Assembly: GCA_963691815.1 (NCBI GenBank)
Contig: OY829646.1
Location: forward strand, 6,530,652 to 6,594,651
DNA from: Echiichthys vipera
Lineage: Eukaryota > Chordata > Actinopteri > Perciformes > Trachinidae
DNA: 64,000 bases
Direction: 5' to 3'
The notes under the pieces were generated by a model. The model saw nothing but the letters and a program-made list of their open reading frames with translations. It made no database searches and was not told where the DNA came from. Shown here in pieces: positions 1 through 64,000 of the stretch (position 1 is its first letter; each line of letters opens with the position of its first letter). Made by a program: the position numbers and the translations under genes.

Positions 1-40
1 TTGCAGGTTGCAGTAGAGGAGGAAATCACTGTTACATTAA

Positions 41-750
41 AGGTTGAATATGGAGAATGAGCAGAGCATCGCCATCTAATGTATCAAGATCTTAGTCGCA
101 ACAACAAAAAATAATTCTACCAGTCAGGTTGCCTGGACTGGAGACAGATCCATCCCAGTAGCCTACCAGTCAAGGGGTCTGTTTAAGCTCCATAAAAACA
201 GGTATTGCAGAGGAGTTTGACTGAGAGTTACTGCTAGCCGTTAGCATTAGCCGCTCCAGCTAAGTGAAGATGAAAGTGATGTTAGCGATCAAGGAGAAAC
301 GTAGCCATGTGGGCGTGCGTTTGAATGGCGTTTCTCTCCTTTCTCTCAGTCCATGGAGTGAATGCTCGGCCTATAGTGACTCTGGTTTTTGCCCGTGTCC
401 GCTCACTCAGCTCCTGGGACAAATAACTCCCCCCTCACTGAGGCTCCAAAGCAGCTGCAGGATTGGCAAACTCCATTTCACCCAGTGCCAGCCTACAGTA
501 GCTGCACCCAACAACAGACAACCCTGGCAACCAGCAACTCTCAACGCTATTGGCTGCTACCATGGAAACAGAACGGGACAGAATGGCATTGTTTAAGCCG
601 TTAAAAAAAATAAAATAATCAATTCAGAGTCAGACTAAATATATTTTTTATGGAAAATAAATACTTCATGCTGTACCCCTCAAAACGTCCTGTAGGTGTA
701 TTTAAAAAAAATATATATAGCTTTTAATAAAAATTCTACATATTCAACCT
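41..750. mobile_element. MITE flanked by TTAA, copy 1
   Basis: Begins AGGTTGAATATGGAGAA and ends TTCTACATATTCAACCT, an inverted terminal repeat, with TTAA directly outside both ends (37-40 and 751-754). A related copy in inverted orientation lies at 38829-39345, also flanked by TTAA. The TTAA target is typical of piggyBac elements, but the termini do not begin with the usual CCC, so the superfamily is uncertain. No coding capacity. Confidence 0.7.
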
Positions 751-1370
751 TTAACGCTGCATTCATTAATTTTTTGGTCACTCAGGAGCAGCAGAACCCA
801 CTAACAATACAAAGTCTGACATTTTATCACTGTTTACAGCTGTTATGACAAACATGTAAGCAAAGCGAGAAGTTATTGATCTTCAGAAACTTCTGCCTTC
901 ATCCTGAACCTCATTTACAACCGGTATATCAGTCATCACCCCTACTTGTCCATCCACTAGTCTTCCTGCTCATTCATGCTTATTTTTTATTTTTATTTTA
1001 TTTTTTTGGTGTCATCTTTATGTGTTCATGTACCTCTTATTGTATTTTAATGTGTCTGGTTGCTGTGATGTTTTAATAACAGTTGCCCATTAAGGCCTCC
1101 AGCCAACAGATCAACATTAGCATTCATTTGGAGTTGTGTTTCTAGCTTTATGATTAGAAATCTCCAGAAGCCTGATATTTCTATGCTTATTATAGTGATA
1201 TGGATTCTTTGGATTATGAGGTTTTTCAGGCTCTGCCTTAGAGACAAAAACAAGTTGTAGAGAGAGTGATTTTGATTTTGTTATATCTGCACAGTAATGC
1301 CCAGTGGCATCAACAAAGATTTCTCACTAAATGTATTTTTTGTTGTAATATTTCATCTTCAGTTACTTCC

Positions 1371-1395
1371 GGGGGGGGGGGGGGGGGGGGGGGGG
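1371..1395. repeat. Poly-G tract
   Basis: 25 consecutive G residues, a potential G-quadruplex and a likely length-variable or error-prone site. Confidence 0.95.
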
Positions 1396-1877
1396 TTGTC
1401 AATGTGTCCTTCAACATTTGATCCTTGTTGTTTAAAGTTTGGATCCTTTAGCTGGCTTCATTGTTGGACGTCATTATAATCACGTTTCCACCAAGCAGTC
1501 CAGTTCAGTTTACTACATGTTTATTTAATGGTTATATTAACATTGAACTCCATTCTTGGTACCACTTTGGTCGAGATTCCAAGAGTGATACTAGAAGTTA
1601 AAACACTGGAGACCACTGATTGGTCAGAGAGAACCATCACTAGCACGACATTGGACTTGCTGCACAAACCGCCATTTTTTAACAGACCTTTACAATGGAA
1701 TTCCATTGCCAGGCAACAGCCTGGGTTAAGTCGTGCAGAGCTGTACCATACAGTGGAAACACTGGTACAATACAGATGACTCATAGTTTGCACGTTGAGT
1801 GGTCTGTGGAGTCAGTGATAGGTGTCTGTGTGTTTGTCACTATAAGCAACTCCTTTCACATTACACACAGTCATTTA

Positions 1878-2596
1878 GGCCCTGTTTAGACCAAGACGAT
1901 ATAGAAAGGAAACTGTGGTGTTGCGTTCTCGCTTTTTATTCTGCGTTTAGACGAGGGTCTTGGGGGGGAACTCTGCGTGCATACGGCGATGCTAAAGTGT
2001 TTGAAATTCATTGAGTATGCATGTCAGGTGGCTAGGTGGAGCTGTGAAGCACTACCACACAACAGCACCCAGAGCTGGTGCATGCGTAGAAACCCTCTCC
2101 TTCTCTCCCTAACAGCGGAGAAGCAGGACGCCGTACAGTGTGACAGGGATCTGCAGCATGGTCTGCAGCCTCCCACCGCCTCGGCTCCACCTAGGACACT
2201 TGAATGTCCCCCTGATGGAAACAGTCCCACATGTTTGTTGTTGTGTACCTGTTCTCTGCATATGGATTTTACAAGGCCAGCATGAGCAGATCAGGGCACA
2301 CTTTTGTGTTTTTACCCATTTACAGTACACAGAAACACAACGATGGAGAGTTATTAAGATTTACCCTCTGGAGGTGGCTTTCACCAGCTCTAACTCGGGA
2401 TCCCCCAGTTAGAGCTGGTTAATGTGGCCCGGGAAAGGGAAGTTTGGGGTCCCCTGCTAAAGCTGCTGCCCCCGCGACCCGACCTTGGATAAGCGGATGA
2501 AGATGAGATGAGATGAGATGAGGTGGCTTTCACTTTTTTGCGTTTTTAAGCCCCAAAGATGTTTTCACCTGCGAGCGTTGTTGTCTAAACAGGGCC
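1878..2596. mobile_element. PIF/Harbinger-like MITE carrying a LINE insertion
   Basis: Perfect 14-bp terminal inverted repeat GGCCCTGTTTAGAC, with TTA outside both ends (1875-1877 and 2597-2599), fitting the 3-bp TWA target of PIF/Harbinger elements. No transposase ORF. A LINE 3' fragment sits inside at 2385-2519. Confidence 0.7.
2385..2519 (+). mobile_element. LINE 3' end inserted in the MITE
   Basis: Reads as the C-terminus of a teleost LINE reverse-transcriptase ORF (VAREREVWGPLLKLLPPRPD, then a stop), followed by GATAAGCGGATGA and a short GATGA-type tail. Flanked by a perfect 14-bp target-site duplication GAGGTGGCTTTCAC (2371-2384 and 2520-2533). A strongly 5'-truncated retrotransposition event. 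Confidence 0.82.
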
Positions 2597-3997
2597 TTAA
2601 TCTATTACTAATATAAAAATATTGACAACTGTATCCATGACATATTCAAATACTGTACATATGCTCATGTATAACTTTCTACTGCCTGAAAAAATGCACA
2701 AGTGAGTCAATCAATGCTCTTCAGTTTAAGGGGTTAAATTATCGATATACACACAGGCACCAAATGGTGTTACACCTGACTGACCTATGCGATTATTACC
2801 ACAATCAATGCTGAGCTGGTTGAGAAGGGATTTGTTTTGTGCTGTAGCTCTGTACAGAGGAGGGAGTCAGCAGGGTTATGTCATTGACATTCATGTGTGT
2901 GGCCGTTCTACCTCACACACACTACATCTTGCATGATGTACAAACTTACAGTGAAAAACATGGTTGGGATTCGTATGATGCAGCCGTTGGATTTACACTG
3001 ACTCAATGAAACTACAGGACATGAAGAAATAAGAGTGTCGCAGCAGCTTTGATCCTATCTCAGTAGAATTGTGATAATCCTCTGGCAGCCTACTGGCAGT
3101 AATATAGATTAATAATATAGATCCAAAAAGAGCAATTACACAACTAATAGCCATGAGCTCTGAACAGCTAAATTAAAAGCAGGGCACTTATCTTCATCAA
3201 ACACACAGGCAGGCACAGAAATCTGGTGCACACAAAGCATGATCTGTCCAGGGTTTCCACATCACTCATTGGCACTCTGTGTGCTGTGAAATTGGACTTT
3301 AATTCAACTTTCGGAGGTGAACACAGTGTAGTCCAACATGGACATTGTTTTGCAGCTCAGAGGATTGTGTTTGCTAGTTCACTCCAGGTACAAGGAGCTG
3401 ACATTTCCATGTCAAGCAGAGGTCCGGCATGAAGCGGGAGCAAAGACACAGGAGTGTGTTTGTTGGTACATAGGAGCTGCATTAAAGTAAGTGTTTCAAA
3501 GTGCTCGCAGCCATTATGGTTGTTAGTTTTGACCTCAACATGACGTTCAAAGTAGATCCTTGGGAAAGAATCATAGGCTGTGTTAATATGAGGCTTTTTA
3601 ACGGCCTAACCTTTGCAGAGCACAACTGCTCCTCAAGGATCTGCTGTGAGTCAGGGTAGAAGACACCAGTCTGACAGAAGACGTGAGGATGAAGACCCTT
3701 GTTGTTGGCAAATATCAACATTAGCAAAATGCACTGGGTGATTCTCTGAATCAGGGGCTCTTTAAGTCCTTCACATTTACTTTAAAGTTTTTCAATTAAA
3801 GGAAACCACACAATGCACTTTAAAGCCACTGGTCAATAGAACAAGGTGTCAAAATAAAAGACATTTTCCATAATTAAAAAATGGGTTGTCTAAGATTTCC
3901 CCACTGACCATCATCATATTTTCATTGTATATCAAACAAATGAAAAACGCAATTAATATCAAAAGGTTGCTGCCAACATAAACATATTTTCTATCAG

Positions 3998-4403
3998 GGA
4001 TGAGACAGTACCGCATTATCTGTATCTGTATCTGTTTACCATATGAATTATCCGTATCCGTAGTCGAAATGGTCGGGGCCTAACCCGGAAGAGGGCTGGA
4101 TTTAACACAGAAGTGGGTCGAGTTGTCTTGAAATGGCTTGCAGGGCTTTAACCAGTATGTTATTTTAAGCATGCAATCGATATGGTTGATCAGAAATAGT
4201 TCTATTTATTGCTGATTATAAAACTATTTCCAGGACAGCGTCAGCATTGAGCTGCAGATCAATGTTTTTGATCACGACAGCAAACAAACTATTTACATAA
4301 GTTTACAACAATGAATACAACACATGAATGTAATGAACAAGAGTTTACATACTCAACATAACTTTCTTTTTCTAACTTTTATTTTCTTTATTTCCACACC
4401 AGG

Positions 4404-4464
<61 letters not shown>
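3998..4464. repeat. Dispersed repeat copy 1 ending in a (GT)n tract
   Basis: Almost the same as 12496-12970, in the same orientation: both run from a TCTGTATCTGTATCT block through GGCTTGCAGGGCTTTAACC to a (GT)n tract (4412-4464 here). The shared end at a microsatellite suggests a mobile element that carries its own GT seed. Family unknown. Confidence 0.75.
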
Positions 4465-4466
<2 letters not shown>

Positions 4467-4910
4467 TGACAGTTGACGGTTTAAAAAACAATAAACTCTG
4501 ATGACGGGCAGGGAAAGGGAGTATGTGTTGATTAATTTGTAATATATATACAACTACTCCCTTTATTTTTTATGTAATACAGCAAGAAAGTATCAGACAG
4601 TTACAAAAAGAAAAGAAAGCAAATCTCCTACGGGCAGAGAAGCAACGCTAGGCCCATTCTACCAAGCAGCACGTCTGATATGAACGAACCCACGTTTACA
4701 GAACTCTGCTGTTAATAAGTGTGCTGAATTTTCTGTTTTCCTTTGCATCGAAAAATACATTTCCAGCATCAATTGAAAAAAGCAAAATAAAAGTCATAAA
4801 TGTCGTCATAATGCAGGGAATGAAGTGTGAAAAAAATGCCTTTTATGATTTTCCTTAAGACCCTGTGTAAGACGTTGGTGTTGTGCATGTTTGTTTGTGT
4901 TCAGACTCAC

Positions 4911-64000
<59,090 letters not shown>

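Larger units (their letters stand above)
1..4910. other. Intron downstream of the last visible ano1 exon
   Basis: No coding exon was recognised; the exon for TM7/TM8 (QFGFVTLF..., LDAKKF...) was looked for on the minus strand and not found. The stretch holds the MITE 41-750, a 25-nt G run (1371-1395), the Harbinger-like MITE 1878-2596 with a LINE insertion, and the repeat 3998-4464. 2600-3990 and 4465-4910 show nothing recognisable. Confidence 0.6.

Overview
The window is AT-rich, intron- and repeat-dominated vertebrate DNA. Long dinucleotide microsatellites, teleost-type tRNA-SINEs, L2-like LINEs, hAT and Harbinger DNA transposons and foldback MITEs all point to a ray-finned fish. One host gene is recognisable: a minus-strand anoctamin (TMEM16) gene, best matched to ano1 (TMEM16A, the calcium-activated chloride channel). 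Eighteen consecutive coding exons were placed by reading splice sites and phases; they lie between 61322 (most 5') and 4911 (most 3') and give about 671 codons without a stop. They cover the cytosolic N-terminal domain, TM1 to TM6 and the first residues of TM7. The first exon and the exons for the rest of TM7, TM8-10 and the C-terminus were not found and probably lie outside the window. I do not recognise any other host gene.

Layout, left to right. 1-4910 is intron 3' of the last visible exon and carries a TTAA-flanked MITE, a Harbinger-like MITE holding a LINE 3' end, and a repeat with a GT microsatellite. 5054-11546 is one intron with a large foldback element and a complete hAT transposon (8528-11207) with an intact 623-codon transposase ORF and a perfect 8-bp target-site duplication. 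11547-18736 is a cluster of six exons (TM3-TM6 region). 18737-31069 holds three exons, SINEs, inverted repeats and a decayed LINE. 31070-41332 holds five exons, several MITEs and a (CA)18 tract that forms the splice-acceptor tract of a 42-nt in-frame exon. 41333-52636 is an 11-kb intron with nested insertions: a SINE in a foldback element, an L2 LINE in another foldback element, and a second, retro-inserted piece of the same L2 lineage. 52637-61322 holds the three most 5' exons, a Harbinger element with a transposase remnant, and a long CA tract. 61323-64000 has a (CA)n tract of about 145 nt and no exon I could assign.

The main biological observation is in the channel gene. The calcium-site residues visible in TM6 and TM7 are conserved, but several residues at or near the pore constriction of mammalian TMEM16A differ (V543A, S592A, Y593F, S639C and I641T in the mouse ac numbering, aligned by eye and from memory). 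Segments that agree between ANO1 and ANO2 are also altered, including the pre-TM1 exon and the start of TM3. This fits a fast-evolving teleost ano1 duplicate with changed gating or conduction; functional consequences are inference.
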